A stretch of DNA of 64,000 nt, taken from assembly GCA_026027325.1 (NCBI GenBank), contig JAMSLZ010000007.1, positions 1,116,001 to 1,180,000 of the forward strand, in the 5' to 3' direction. Of the stretch, positions 10,236-22,084 are shown in pieces (within the stretch, counting starts at the first letter, position 1; the number at the start of each line of letters is the position of its first letter). Under the pieces are notes generated by a model, which did no database searches, was not told the DNA's origin, and worked only from the letters and a program-made list of their open reading frames with translations. This DNA is from Actinomucor elegans. Taxonomy: Eukaryota > Mucoromycota > Mucoromycetes > Mucorales > Mucoraceae. Both the position numbers and the translations under genes were made by a program.

Positions 10236-11671
10236 ATGAACACTCATATAGACTTATTAATTGAAAATGAATACAGAAATATTTACAATAGGTATTGGAA
10301 ATTTATGAAAAATGAATATATATATAAAGTTGAATTGAAATATCATAGATCTAAAATAACGAGTATACCAAATATTGATAGAATTAAAAAAAATATATAT
10401 ATTAAATTAGGAAGTATTGCTCCATTTGTATTTTTGACAGATTTATGTAACAATATAAAACTACCAGGTCCATATATAACAGCAGATAAAGTATTGATAT
10501 TATTAGAACATTTATTAAATGGAAAATCTATAAATGAAATGGAAATGTATATTCCATCTACTAGTTTTTATAAATTATATCAATCATTATATATAAATAA
10601 TTATGATTTATTGGAAAAATGGATAAATAATAAATTAGAAAAATGTTTTTCTACACATACATTGAGATTACTTTGTGCTAAGAAATTTAATCCAATGATG
10701 TTAGATAATGTAACATTACTAATTGATGGTCACCATAATCGTATAACATATCAAGATATTAATCTAGATAAAAAAGAGTTATTCTCGTATAAATTAAAAA
10801 GAAATGGATTAAATACACAATTTATTATAGATATTAATAGAATATGTGTTTATATATCTGATTCCTTACCTTGTAGAAATAATACTGATGATAAAATGCT
10901 TTTAGACATAAATATCAATAAGTTTTATAATGAAATAGATTGTATATGTTTTGATGGATTATATGAAAACACAGTAAAAGAATTTATAGAAAAATTTAGT
11001 AATATTGGATTTAATATATCCTTGAAAAATTTTTGCTATCCTATAAAAAAGATAAAGGAGTTGAATTAACCATAGATGAAAAAAAATTCAATGAAGAATT
11101 AGGTGGATTAAGGTCAAAAATAGAAAAATATTTTGCAGAATTAGGTAGTATTTTTAAAAGATTTAGTGGGCAAAATAAGATTAGAATAACAGATAATAAG
11201 ACATATAATATACAGCTAAAATTAGCAATAGTATTACTGAACATAAAATATTTTACAGAGTTATTTGGAATTGAAGAAAATGCCCATTACAACAAATGGC
11301 TAAATGATAATTTTGATTATTATTATAAAAATAATATTGAAATGAATAAAGAAGTAACATTAAAAACACAATATAAAATAGAAAATATCGTTGATATAAA
11401 ATCATTACAAAATCAATTTTTAAATAATTTAAATATAAATGAAGTGAATATAGATATTATGGATCAAATGGAGGAAGATATCACTAGTAATAATGATCAA
11501 AATATATATGAAATACAATATATAATTAAACACAAAAAAGTAAAGAACTTATATGAATATTTTGTAAAATGGAAAAAGTATGGTAAAGAACATAATTCAT
11601 GGGTAAAAGAAAAAGATTTTACATCACATGATACTATTTTGAATTATTGGAAATCAATAGAAAATAATTAA
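10236..11671 (+). CDS. Dch1 transposase: DDE domain plus C-terminal chromodomain, with a -1 shift
   Basis: Read from ATG 10236, with a -1 shift at 11045-11051 (A_AAA_AAG), the product is 478 residues; Dch2 gives 483 and Dch3 480. Likely catalytic acidic residues are in IDGHHN (about 163), CFDGLY (about 239) and SKIEKYF (about 294). The block YKLKRNGLNTQ...ISDSLPC follows the first Asp, as in the DDE_Tnp_4 (PIF/Harbinger, IS5-like) fold. A chromodomain fills about 424-478 (YEIQYIIKH, FVKWKKYGKEHNSW, ILNYWKS). The DDE domain should cut and join DNA; the chromodomain may guide insertion to marked chromatin (inference). Without the shift the first frame ends after about 277 residues, cutting off the third acidic residue and the chromodomain. 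The shift may be programmed, a mutation or a sequencing error. Confidence 0.7.
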
Positions 11672-11682
11672 TCAATTAATAA

Positions 11683-11903
11683 GAAGAACATTTAGTATTA
11701 CAGAAATATGTTCAAAATAGTACAATATATAAAAAAATTAGGAAATAATAGATTTTTTTGAATACAAATAATAATATAAATAAATTTTATTCTAAAATAG
11801 AACAAGTAACCAACATTTTATTTATGGATAAAAAGGCAACATTATATTTATGCCTTGATTTTTTAGGAAAGTTAAAAATATTAAGTAGTTGTAAATGTTT
11901 ATC
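11683..11903 (+). repeat. Dch1 right direct terminal repeat
   Basis: 221 bp, a near-perfect copy of 9401-9621 in the same orientation, starting 11 bp after the transposase stop codon. Confidence 0.9.
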
Positions 11904-13027
11904 ATTGTAACAGTTTTGCTGCTATCATGAAAAATTAAAAAAATGGAATACCACAACTTGGCTATTCCTCTTAGAGCCCACAGATTCAAGCCGAATACTT
12001 TTAAAATCGTTAAAAACACTGTACTATAACTTTAGGTTTTTTTACTCAGTAAATTTGTGATTTTATAACAACTTAACTCTACCTATGCGCGCAATCTCTG
12101 TCTCTCAACGTAATCGCATTGTTTCTCTTTTGAAATCAGGCGAAACTATTCGGAAAGTATCCCAAAAGGTCGGCTTTACTACCGCTACTGTGTGCCGAAT
12201 CGGAAAGCAAGCTTGTTCGGACCGTAAAATGAACAAAGGCGGCAGACCACAAGCCCTGTGTCACATGCCGATGAAAGGTATTGCTCGCGCCAAATCACCA
12301 CAGGGAAGTTGGATAACGCTGTGAAGGTCAAGAAAGCATTAAGAAAGGACCTTGGTATCCTTGTGAGCCCCGATACGATTAGAAGAGCCCTTCGTAGAGC
12401 AGGCTTGGGTGCTATTGAGAAGCCTAAGAAGCCATTGCTTAGTAAGAAGAACATCCGCAAGAGGCTTGAGTGGTGCAAAGCCCACCGTGACTGGACCATT
12501 GATGACTGGAAACGGGTTATTTGGTCTGATGAGACCAAAATCAATCGATTTAACTCGGATGGCCGTGTCTGGGCTTGGATTAGGGACGGGGAGCAGCTTC
12601 AACCTAAACATGTCAAAGTTACACTCAAACACGGTGGTGGTAGTATCATGATCTGGAGCGCCTTAACTTATGCTGGAACGGGTTGGATGTGCAAGATTGA
12701 TGGTAATATGGACAAAACACTGTACAAAGAGATCTTACAAGACGAGCAAGATCGGACAATCAACTTTGCGGCAGAAGAATTGAATCTTAGGCGCGACCAG
12801 ATGGTGTTCCAGCATGACAATGATCCTAAGCATACGTCGAATTTGGTACAGGAATACCTCGAAAACCAAGAATATCAAGTATTAGAGTGGCCCCCACAAT
12901 CACCAGACCTCAACCCAATCGAGAATATGTGGCGGTTATTAAAAATAAGGTTGAACGAGTATGATACTCCTCCTAAGGGCATGCAAGAGCTTTATGAGAG
13001 AGTCACCAAGGTTTGGTACGACGTTAT

Positions 13028-13391
13028 TGTTATATCGAATATAATAAAGACTGTAAAAATAACCAGACTGATAAAACGAATTAATTTATTAAAGCATTAA
13101 AATGATGAGCTATTTATACAAAATTGAAGTTCGGATTTAACTTGATATTATAGACGATTGAGTTAGTCAAAGACTGCGCTCATGGAGTTAACAAGGATTT
13201 ATAGTAATCCATTCTAGTACGACTTTATATTCGGTGATAGATAGTTTATGAAGGTTAGCTGCACTAAGCATTGATTTCCATATATATCTCTTAACCGACG
13301 TTACAAAGCTGTCAAAGCACAAGCTGAGTATAAGCATTGTCGAACATTGACCTGATTGGTGACGGACACTGAACAAGTCATGTTTACAACA
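13028..13391 (-). repeat. Chr2-A 3' LTR
   Basis: 364 bp, TGTTATATCG...TTTACAACA, same family as the LTRs at 20706, 22849, 31038 and 51206. Confidence 0.95.
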
Positions 13392-13620
13392 TTGCCCCCT
13401 TCTAGACAGTTGCTTATACTAAGAGTGTTTGCATTGTTACTAGGTATAGTCTATAATGTGCATAAGTTAATAGGAAGTTACATACTTCGGTGCGTGTCCT
13501 TTCGCCTTGTAATGAACTGATCGTAGTTATTCCTCGATAAAAACCTTATGTAAAAAACCCGTAGGATAAAAGTGAAGGAAAAGAAGAATAACAAACAAGA
13601 CTGTATAAAAAGTCTATGAT

Positions 13621-16600
13621 CTATTGTTGGTTTCTACTGCGTTTGTTCCGAGTAGCTATCTTACGTGTATTGACTGTCATAGGAGCCTTACGTTTCTTGG
13701 AAGAGGATTGCTTATGATCAGCATTGCGACGTCCCCAATATATTTCAATTGGTTTCTTTGAATCGAAGTGTGATGGAGGTTCCCATGTATCATCTTCATC
13801 GTTTGGATATCCTTTCCATTTGACTCTGTATAAATAATTACCAGGTGAACCAGAATGATCAATGACTGCTTGTATTTCAAAGTGATCTTCTTTAAGCTTT
13901 TGATATTCTTCAGTAGATATATTATCTGAGGAGATGAATATAATATGCGATGTAGGTACATCTCTAGATAAGAGAGTACCCGCTTTATCTTTCAAGATAT
14001 AGCTACCGTTCTTTGTGATTCCATGTATATAAAATGGACCGAGATTACGCGCATCTAATTTGCTTAATCGTGTTACATTCTTAATCATAACTTTACTTCC
14101 AACAGGAAACTGCTTAGTTACAATCCTATGCGTTTTTACGAATCTGTCGTGATCACGTTCTTGCGTATCTCTTATGCGTTTAGACAATGCTGGTATAACG
14201 ACTTCATTGACAAATTTGAATTTTTCATCAATCATTTTCGTGTCAGTTTCTTCTAGTTGCAATACAGGTTTAGTATTTGAGTAGTCTTCAAAGCCATTTG
14301 GTTGTCTATTGAATAACACTGTATAAGGACGAGACTTATGTAACCGTGCGTATTTACAATTCATAGCGTATTGACAATAATTCAAATAATAATCCCAGTC
14401 AGCGCCTTTACCGCGTAATTCCTTAACAATTGTACGTTTTGCCAAACCGACATATGCTTCGTTTACCGAGTTACCCGTAGGAGAGTATGGTAATGAAAGT
14501 CTTCGATCAATGCCACTCATCTCAATCATTTTTGCTACAATATCAGCTGTGAACTCTGCACCATTATCCGAATTCAAGATCTTTGGAAAGCCAAATAACG
14601 AGAATATAGATAAAAGTTCGGCAGCGATAGTCGTACTATGTTTATCAGGTAATGCTCTAAGAACAGTAAACCTTGAATAATAGTCTACCATGACTAACAT
14701 AAAGTTATTGCCGCGGGAAGAGGTGACATCAAACGTACCTAAATCCATACACCAATGATCAAGTGGTTGATCAGGCAATACAGATTTTGGTGGGTGATAA
14801 CCAACTTTGGATATGTTGAACCTATTGCATTCAGTACATTCGCCCAAGATTCGTTGAATATCTTTTCGCATGTTTGTCCAGTGAATACCATCATGGTGTA
14901 ATTGGTTCTCGATGCTTTGTAAACCATAATGTCCTAAAAGGTGTGCTTTAAATACGAGATTATCACGTTCATTTTTAGGTGGTGTAATATAATCCGCAAA
15001 CTTTAATGTTCGAAGAATCAGGTCTTCATCGTCATTAGAAGTTTGTTGTGGAGATATAGTAGCGCAAGTATCATTACTCTGATCAGTAAGTAATATTGGT
15101 ACTGTTGAAGAAGAAGCTAAGAGAGAAGTATTATTTTTATAAATACTAGGGCGTGACTGTTGAGCAAATTGCTTTTGCTTTTAGCCATAGATCCCTTTTC
15201 ACTATCTTTCAAGCTTTTCTTTTTGTTTGAAATGCTACCAACATCACCAAGCGCGACTATATCGAGACAACTACCCCCCTCCAGAACATTAATCGGTTGA
15301 TCCTCGTCCGTATAAAGGCGTGAGAGAGCGTCAGGAATAAGATTTTTGAATCCAGGCAGGTGAACTGTATTGAACGTATAGCCAAAAATACCCTCATACC
15401 AACCAGCCATTAAAGCATTAGGTACTTCTTGAGTCTGCAAGTAAATGAGACTTTTATGATCAGTATGCAACGTAAAGGGAATGAGATACAGCCACTTGTG
15501 GAATTTCGCAAATGCATAAACGACAGCTAACAATTCACGTTTGGTAGTGCTATAGTTGCGTTCGGAAACACTAAGCTTTCGAGAAGCCAAGGCAACAAAC
15601 TTAACTTCATTATCGATAATTTGATACAGCATAGCACCAATACCAGACACACTTGCATCTGTTGCAACATGAAATCGTTGACCGATAACTGGAGGCGAGA
15701 TAACAGGAGCATTGGCCAGAGCGTATTTAAGAGCTGCAAAAGCTTGTTCGTGTTTGTTTGACCAGACTTTAGTAATATCTTTTACGTTACGTAGGTCATC
15801 TAAATCAGCAGCGAGTTTAGCAAAGAAAGGAATGGATGAACGGAAGAAGTTCATAAACCCGAGAAACTGTTGGATATGACGTCCAGTAGTCATTTTAGGC
15901 CAGCTTTCTAAGCTTGCTACTTTGCGAGGATCAGGGATCAGTTTACCTTTTATCAACGACCATCCCAATATGTGTATGCTCTGTTGAGCGAATACGATCT
16001 TATCAGGATTCAGTACGAGATTAGCACTAGTAAGACGTTTGGTCACTTCAGCAACGCAATCTGCATGATATGATAGCGGAGGAAATGTAGAAACAACGAT
16101 GTCATCTACATACACGTTGACGTAAGGAAGATCTTCAAAGAGTGTTGTCAGATTGCGTTGGACGACCGATCCAACGAAACTTATGCCATAGCACGCTTTG
16201 ATAAAGCGCATCTGCCGATTGGTATAGGGACATGTAAAGGACAGTTTCTCGCGATCTTCATCAGCAACTTTAAAACTTGTAAAGCAAGCATGAATGTCCA
16301 ATATAGTGTGGATTGGAGCAGAGCCAATACGTTGATGTATTTCTGAGATGAGAGGTAGTTGTTGTCTATCATTTACAATCAGCAATTGGTTAACTAGACG
16401 AACATCACAAACCACTCTAGGTTTAGCATACGTGTAATTACCGAATGAGTCCTTCTTTTTGACGCAAAGGATTGGACTATTCCACGATGTATGAGAAGGA
16501 GCTCTTTCAATGACACCTTCCTGTAACCATGTTTCTATTTGGTCAAGGACCGCAGAACGATATGCTTCAGGCAATGCGTATTGTTTTCTGTAAGCAACAC

Positions 16601-16784
16601 TTCCAGGCTTCGTTTTGAGATGAATAATAGCACCCGGTAAATTGCAGTATGTACTTTTCATATCAATAGAAGAATTGACCTGTAACAACTTGTTTATTTT
16701 ATCAAGTAAAGGCTTTCGCTCAGTAATCGTTCCGTATGGATTATCATTTGGTTTGACCTGATCAGGATCAATTGGGTCTGGGAG
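13621..16784 (-). pseudogene. Chr2-A Pol, one frameshift
   Basis: Same content as the copy B pol: reverse transcriptase (VYVDDIVV), RNase H (ATDASVSG), integrase (HLLGHYG zinc finger, then MDLGTFD, SDNGAEF and GNSVNEA), chromodomain (YRVKWKGYPNDEDDTW) and a basic tail ending at 13621. It differs from copies B and C by a T5-to-T4 contraction near 15177-15180, which breaks the frame between RNase H and the integrase. The C-terminal basic tail, lost in copy B, is intact here. The frame continues upstream to the UGA that ends gag at 16785-16787. Confidence 0.9.
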
Positions 16785-18723
16785 TCAATGGCCAATTTGT
16801 TCAAAGTGTGAACTAACAAGACCAGTGATACCAATGTTCAATTGAGGTAAGATGTCAAGACCAAAGCAAATAGGAACATCTTCATGAGTAAAGAAAGGAA
16901 AAACTTCAAAAGTATGGTAAAAAGATTTTTTATTATAGAATACTTTTAGAGTGCAAGACCCTATTCTACTGATCGCATTATTGACGTGGCCAAGCTGGAT
17001 TGTGCCTTCTTGCTTCACCAAAGGAATAGGTGGAACAAGTGAGTTAAAAAACTCTGGCGTAACCATAGAAAAGCTCGAACCCGAATCGATCAAACTGTAG
17101 GTAGTAATATTCTCTATAATAGCCGGTACAAAGAGAGAATTAGAAATCTGTCTTGGTGGCAATGAAAATCTTTTGTGATACTTACAAGCTTGTGCCTGCG
17201 CGGCGACCAGAAGCGATTCTTCATCTGAAATATCCATATCATTGATGCGTTGTGTGGCAACAGCCACAGCAGAAGAAGAAGAAGCATTGGTTGATCCAGC
17301 AGAAGAAGCAACAGAAGTATTAGTCTCGACGGTAGTGGAAACCGGAGCACGAGGAGCAGCAGAAGAAGTAGTAGTAGTAGTGCGAGAGGCAGAAGAGGAA
17401 AAACGTTCGGGCGACGTGGACATAGCTCTCATTACCAGATTACTGGCAGATTTACCAACACCATTCACTGCAGCAGATGAATCACAGCGATGTGATGGGT
17501 TCCAATTCTTAGCGCCACAACGACGGCAGTCACCAGGACCAGGCTTGGGTACACCTCCCAGTTTAGCAGCGCGACAAGAGTCCGTGCTATGCGTAGTCGA
17601 TCGGTGGAAAGAACAGAACAACCCTTTCTTTTCTCTTGTACTAGACGAAGAAGAAGGTTTTGATGCGTACTTCGAGGCAGCAGCACCATTAGGAAACGAT
17701 GACGACGATGGTTCATCAGAAACCTTTGACTTTTTCGTGCCAAGAGATTCCCTTTGATCGTCACCAGTACGCTTGTTAGCACGCATAGAAGCCAAACGAC
17801 TGTCCAAGTTACGAGCCACAGCGCAAACATACTCGAGATTCTGCGTCTGAGTTTCAGTTCCCATATTCATAGTATATGCCATACGTTCTTGAAATGAGTC
17901 AGGCAATCCACGCAAGAAGGTAGATATTAACAAGAACGAATCATTCAAGTCAGCACGACGACGTAACGCGTTAAAGCGGTCAATATACTGTTCAATTGTC
18001 TCGGTTGACCGTTTAGTGATGGCCATGAGCTCGTTAGCAGCAGTAGAGCGATCTACACTTGCATTCACACCAAACTTCTTCAAAAAGGCATCTTTTACAA
18101 TGGACCAAGTAGCAGCAACACCAGGCACAAAGAAGGTTTCTTTCAAGAATGTTTGATGATCCTCGTTTAAGCAACAGTACTTAAGTAGGCGAGCACCATT
18201 GACGTCCAAGTCAAGACCATGACACTCTACAACGACTTCGAAGCGAGAAAGACAAGTACGCAAGTCAGTGAAGATGGTAGACTTGTTGTCAGAAACCATA
18301 CCAACCCATTGGATAATAGGTAAGTCATTGGGCACAAACTCAGTACGTAACATAGTACTCTTAGTAGGACCCAGAGAAGCAGAAGCAGGACTAGCAGCAG
18401 AGCTACCAAGGGATTCTTCCATAGCCAGAAGAGATTCCTTGAATAACTTCAAATCCTTTTGTCGAAGAGCAAGATCACCACGAAGTTTCTTGGCAGCTTC
18501 TTCAGAGAGAACACCAGGAGTCACCAACTGGATAGTCATCTTGGCGATTTGAGCAGAGGCTTGACGGATAGCGTCCTTGATCACCTCAACGGAGTCAGAT
18601 ACGGATAAACCGTCATCACAGTTGTTCATCTCTACGTCTTGATCAGCAGAGGAGGATGTATCCCAAAAGAACTCTCAGGTTTATTATTAAAACTCCGAAA
18701 TCATTTTAATTTTTGTTTTATAC

Positions 18724-18731
18724 AAAATTGA
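18724..18731 (+). promoter_or_regulatory. AAAATTGA box before Mer1 transposase
   Basis: AAAATTGAATTTT, followed by TTTTATATTTAAAATATAA, 50 nt before ATG 18782. Same layout as the other Dch and Mer genes. Confidence 0.5.
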
Positions 18732-18781
18732 ATTTTGTTTTATATTTAAAATATAACTTAAAAAGGTTTTTATAGAACTAT

Positions 18782-19662
18782 ATGTTTATAGAACCATACA
18801 AATCTTTGAAAAAAATATTTGATGATGAGAAGGAAGCACTATTGTATTTAATTGAAAACAACTATGTTAACCATTATGAAAAGTGTTTAAAATGTAACCA
18901 TGATATTAAATTAAATATAAATAAAAAATTATATGTTTGCAGATTTTATAAATGTAGAAAAGCTATATCACCTTTAAAAGGTACAATATTTAATAAATTA
19001 ACATTATCATTAAATATACAATTACATATACTATATTATTTTCTTGGAAAAGTGCCATGTTCATTTACTGCATCAACATTAGGAATATCAAAGAATACTG
19101 TGTCATCTTATAATAAATTATTTAGAAAACATTTAAAAAATAAGCAATTATTAAGTAATAGAAATATTAAAATTGGGGGTAGAAATAAAATTGTAGAAGT
19201 AGATGAAAGTAAAATAGCTAAAAGAAAATATAATAGAGGTCATAGAGTAGAAGGTGCATGGATTATTGGAGGTGTAGAAAGAAGTATGTTAAAAAATAAA
19301 ATAAAAAACGAAAATAAAAAAACTTTTTTTGTCCCTATTAAAGAAAGAAATATTGATAATATAGATTTAATTATTAAAAAATATGTAAAAAAAGGAACCA
19401 CAATATATACAGATTTATGGAAAGGATACAATAATTTAAAGAATATAGGATATAAACATATGACTGTAAATCATTCCAAAAATTTTAAAGATCCAATAAC
19501 AGGTGTACATACTAATACTATTGAAGGTACTTGGAATGGATTAAAACAGAGTATAATACCCAGACATAGAAACAAAAAGATATATTATTGTTTTTAAAAG
19601 AATATCAATGGAGGAAAAAAAATAGGGAATATAATTTATGGAAAAAGTTTTTGACAGATTAA
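18782..19662 (+). CDS. Mer1 transposase (Merlin / IS1595-like DDE), frame break near the C-terminus
   Basis: Read with a -1 shift at 19573-19579 (C_AAA_AAG), the product is 293 residues, exactly the Mer2 length. Without it translation stops at 19597 and 22 C-terminal residues are lost. An N-terminal zinc ribbon (CLKC near 32, VCRFYKC near 52-58) is followed by the DDE domain: VEVDES (about 139), IYTDLWKGY (about 209) and HTNTIEGTW (about 246), the signature of ISXO2/IS1016-type transposases. The family cuts and pastes DNA and makes 8-bp target duplications, as seen here. The ATG at 18782 is the first after the leader box and matches the start in Mer2. Confidence 0.88.
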
Positions 19663-19773
19663 AGTTTATATATAACTTGATTAAATACAATTTGATTTTT
19701 TTATAAAAATGTAATATGACACGAAATATATTAAACTTAAAATGCATTTTGAAAGTTTATTTCAATTATTAAT

Positions 19774-19786
19774 ATGATCTGATCAT
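19774..19786. promoter_or_regulatory. 13-nt palindrome between the two Mer1 genes
   Basis: ATGATC-T-GATCAT, perfect 6-bp arms around one base. Mer2 has a different perfect 13-nt palindrome (CTGACT-A-AGTCAG, 61919-61931) at the matching place, flanked by similar sequence (AAATGCAT upstream, TAAACT downstream). The shape is kept while the letters change. Confidence 0.4.
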
Positions 19787-20173
19787 GTTATTAAACTGAT
19801 TTATTAAATATTATATAGTTATTTTATTATAAACCTAAAAAATTTGTATATAAGTATATTTGAATGATTATCTTTAATAAAATAATTCATTTCATATTGT
19901 TCTAATAATTATTCTTATATTACATACATTGATTATAAATTTAATGAATCTTACATCGTTGAATATACTTTTCAAGAAAAGATTTATTAATCAATAATAT
20001 ATATAACTTTTATTTTAATTATTTTCAATAATTATATTATAGATTCCTTTTTTTAATATACATATTATTATAATATAGATTTATTTTCTAGTAAAATTAA
20101 CTTTTCTAATATGTTCTCGGCGTTACTTAATAGTATGAATTGGATTAGATATAATGTCAACATAAAAAATTTA

Positions 20174-20181
20174 AAAATTGA
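20174..20181 (+). promoter_or_regulatory. AAAATTGA box before Mer1 second ORF
   Basis: AAAATTGA, then ATTATATAG, 21 nt before ATG 20203. Confidence 0.5.
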
Positions 20182-20202
20182 AAACAATTATATAGAAAAA
20201 TA

Positions 20203-20499
20203 ATGAACATATTAGATTTAATAGCCGATGATAACTTTAAATATAATATTAAAAGAAGTATGATTGTAAAAAAAATAAAAAAATATGATTTAAGTGAATT
20301 TAAAATTAAACAAAAAGATGGGTGTTTTGAAATTTATATTAAAAAAAATGGATCAAATAAAAAAATAAAAAAAGTTTATGAATTTAAAACATATAACAAA
20401 AGTAAAAAAAGCAAAAGAGTATATGAAAACAATGAGGAAGATATATTTAATAATGTTAATAACAATATTGTACCTGTTCTTAAAAAAATAAAATTATAA
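20203..20499 (+). CDS. Mer1 conserved accessory protein, 98 residues, unknown function
   Basis: Not recognised as a known family. The protein is very lysine-rich and short. It contains the core IKQKDGCFEIYIKKNGSNKK (about residues 34-53) and KVYEFKTYN (about 56-64), shared almost exactly with the Mer2 protein (62065-62361), while the DNA around the genes has diverged widely. Both proteins are exactly 98 residues and end KKxKL. It has its own AAAATTGA leader and lies downstream of the transposase in the same orientation. The alternating hydrophobic pattern plus basic charge would suit a small DNA-binding or transposase-partner protein (inference). No membrane segment or signal peptide is visible. 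Confidence 0.7.
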   Translation: MNILDLIADDNFKYNIKRSMIVKKIKKYDLSEFKIKQKDGCFEIYIKKNGSNKKIKKVYEFKTYNKSKKSKRVYENNEEDIFNNVNNNIVPVLKKIKL

Positions 20500-20705
20500 A
20501 TTTATAAAATAAAATAATCTTAAAACAATATATTCTATTATCACGTGATGTGAGAGCTCGTTTGATAATCATCCGCAGAGGATTCAATAGCAGCAGGAGG
20601 ATTAATGACAGCGTCATTAGAACCAGAAACAGTGGAGATAGGAGCAGACATATTGAGTAGTAAGTGTGTAATAAACCAAAAAGTAGCAGATAAGGTTAAA
20701 AAAAA

Positions 20706-21069
20706 TGTTATATCGAATATAATAAAGACTGTAAAAATAACCAGACTGATAAAACGAATTAATTTATTAAAGCATTAAAATGATGAGCTATTTATACAAA
20801 ATTGAAGTTCGGATTTAACTTGATATTATAGACGATTGAGTTAGTCAAAGACTGCGCTCATGGAGTTAACAAGGATTTATAGTAATCCATTCTAGTACGA
20901 CTTTATATTCGGTGATAGATAGTTTATGAAGGTTAGCTGCACTAAGCATTGATTTCCATATATATCTCTTAACCGACGTTACAAAGCTGTCAAAGCACAA
21001 GCTGAGTATAAGCATTGTCGAACATTGACCTGATTGGTGACGGACACTGAACAAGTCATGTTTACAACA
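20706..21069 (-). repeat. Chr2-A 5' LTR
   Basis: 364 bp, matching 13028-13391. On the minus strand it is followed by eight T (20698-20705) rather than a tRNA primer site. Confidence 0.95.
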
Positions 21070-21206
21070 GTTATAGACAAGGAGGAGTGCCGAAATGTCA
21101 TACATAGCATGTCACGTCGTATTGAACAATGTATCAGAAGAAAAGGGCACTGGACTGACTATTAAAATTGAATAAAGTGACTTAGTATAATAATGAGCCT
21201 AGCCGT

Positions 21207-21416
21207 GCAAAACTGTATTACAATGTTGTCCTCTCATTTCTCAATCTATTTCTCCGAAAATACTACCGCAGTCACAAATCTGAAACATTCCTAATAAAGC
21301 CAATAACTTGGGCTTCAGAATAAGCTATTTCTCATTTAGTATGAATGCGATCTTGTGGAGATATAAGCGATTATGTTCAAAAACTGAAAACATTGTAACA
21401 GTTTTGCTGGTCACTG
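21207..21416 (-). repeat. Right long terminal inverted repeat of the Tc1-like element
   Basis: Uninterrupted partner of 9206-9400 plus 11904 onward. Its inner edge carries GCAAAACTGTATTACAATG, an inverted near-copy of the outer tip. Confidence 0.85.
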
Positions 21417-21418
21417 TA

Positions 21419-21923
21419 TATCAGAAAACTTGATAAAAGTGTGTAAAAAAGATATCAAAAAATCTTAATGTAAGAAAAGTTCTTCTTTTTTTTTTATTCT
21501 TCCTTAAACTATCAACCTTTTATATCTTTTCTATTGATTTACTGTTGATACTCTTCTTTAACCTTGATCCATCGGGCTTTTGTAGGGAAAGGGCCCAGAG
21601 CGGGAAGGTCCAAACTAAACATAACTAAAAAAATTGCTATGTCAAAATTGACCCCTATTCTCACCCCGAACACAGACCATCCGATTGGTTAAAGAGAGCT
21701 CGACCTATATACTCCGAACAAAAATGCTGATTGGCTAAACTTGTTTCCATTGTATCTTGGGAACCAAGCGTCACCAGAACTCCAAACAAAAACGACACAA
21801 CTTCTTTTACCCTCGTCTAAGCATTCAACTTCTTTCTTTAACATTTTTTATAGTAGAAACCCTAAAAAACTGTCACTGAACGAGCGAGATCAGCGAATCA
21901 ACAAACTAGACACATATCACAAC
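21419..21923. other. Former 5' flank of the tRNA-Gly gene, no gene seen
   Basis: Removing Trn1 joins this stretch to the tRNA-Gly at 39937. It holds a T-rich tract near 21486 and two ATTGG (inverted CCAAT) motifs near 21683 and 21731. A 61-codon ORF (21741-21926) has no recognisable relative. Confidence 0.4.
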
Positions 21924-22084
21924 TGATATTGTGGCTATGTTCTTTTATGTTTACCTTGAATAGAGAGAGTAAACAATATATATATAATTGTGTAATAGAA
22001 GACTGTAAAGACTATTATTATATATATCGAACAGATCCAGAAAGGGCTTTAGGTGTGTTCGCTTTAAAAGACAATAAAGCAAGT

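Larger units (their letters stand above)
9401..11903 (+). mobile_element. Dch1: PIF/Harbinger-like DDE transposon with chromodomain and long direct terminal repeats
   Basis: 2503-bp element flanked by the 3-bp duplication ATT (9398-9400, 11904-11906), inferred by comparison with the uninterrupted right inverted repeat of the host Tc1 element. It is bounded by two matching 221-bp direct repeats. Inside are a 122-residue Rep-like ORF and a 478-residue transposase ORF needing one -1 shift. There is no reverse transcriptase. The 3-bp duplication and the GA...TC ends do not fit an LTR retrotransposon. Composition is far more AT-rich than the neighbouring gypsy elements. Confidence 0.8.
18654..20574 (+). 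mobile_element. Mer1: Merlin/IS1595-like transposon with two ORFs
   Basis: 1921 bp, inserted in Chr2-A gag with the exact 8-bp duplication GCAGAGGA. Imperfect terminal inverted repeats: GGATGTATCCCAAAAGAACT at the left, GGATGATTATCAAACGAGCT as the reverse complement of the right end. It encodes a transposase (18782) and a 98-residue accessory protein (20203), both read rightwards. AT content is much higher than in the gag gene it interrupts. Confidence 0.9.
16785..20651 (-). pseudogene. Chr2-A Gag-protease, interrupted by Mer1
   Basis: The gag ORF starts at ATG 20651, is broken after about 25 codons by Mer1 (8-bp duplication GCAGAGGA, 18646-18653 and 20575-20582), and continues to the UGA at 16785. 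Apart from the insertion the sequence matches copy B gag (645 residues). It has two atypical zinc knuckles and the protease motif LIDSGSS near its C-terminus. The insertion separates the start codon from the rest, so full Gag cannot be made. Confidence 0.9.
13028..21069 (-). mobile_element. Chr2 copy A: chromovirus inserted in the Tc1 transposase gene
   Basis: Bounded by 364-bp LTRs (13028-13391, 20706-21069) and the duplication GTTAT (13023-13027, 21070-21074). The polypurine tract AGAAGGGGGCAA (minus strand) lies inside the 3' LTR. Gag is split by Mer1 and pol has a 1-bp loss, so this copy is defective. Net length without Mer1 is about 6.1 kb. Confidence 0.93.
12085..21165 (+). pseudogene. 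Tc1-like transposase, frameshifted and split by Chr2 copy A
   Basis: The gene runs 12085-13027 and resumes at 21075-21165, with Chr2-A and its GTTAT duplication between. The two parts join in frame and end ...RRKGHWTDY-stop, a normal Tc1 C-terminus, for about 343 residues. The N-terminus holds helix-turn-helix DNA-binding motifs (IRKVSQKVGFTTATVCRI). The catalytic triad is DD34E: WSDETKIN, HDNDPKHT and DLNPIEN with 34 residues between the second Asp and the Glu. A 2-bp gain in the TGTG stretch near 12257 breaks the frame between the two DNA-binding parts. The gypsy insertion then removed the last ~30 codons. The protein would have cut the element out at TA sites; this copy is dead. Confidence 0.92.
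9206..21416 (+). mobile_element. Tc1-like transposon, split by two nested insertions
   Basis: The ends read CAGTGACCAGC... and ...GCTGGTCACTG and are flanked by TA (9204-9205, 21417-21418), the Tc1/mariner signature. About 200 bp of each end are inverted repeats. The transposon contains Dch1 inside the left inverted repeat and Chr2 copy A inside the transposase gene. Subtracting these leaves about 1.7 kb, the usual Tc1 size. Confidence 0.93.

Noticed and set aside
9401..11903. Dch1 as an LTR retrotransposon or LARD
   Set aside because: No TG...CA ends, 3-bp instead of 4-6-bp duplication, no primer site or polypurine tract, and a DDE gene inside.
13120..13127. AAAATTGA in the Chr2 LTR
   Set aside because: Antisense to the element and not before any ORF.
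13188..13376. 62-codon ORF in Chr2 LTRs (several copies)
   Set aside because: It recurs only because the LTR recurs; it contains no domain.
21741..21926. 61-codon ORF as a host exon before Trn1
   Set aside because: No splice signal or domain, and removing Trn1 joins it directly to the tRNA-Gly.
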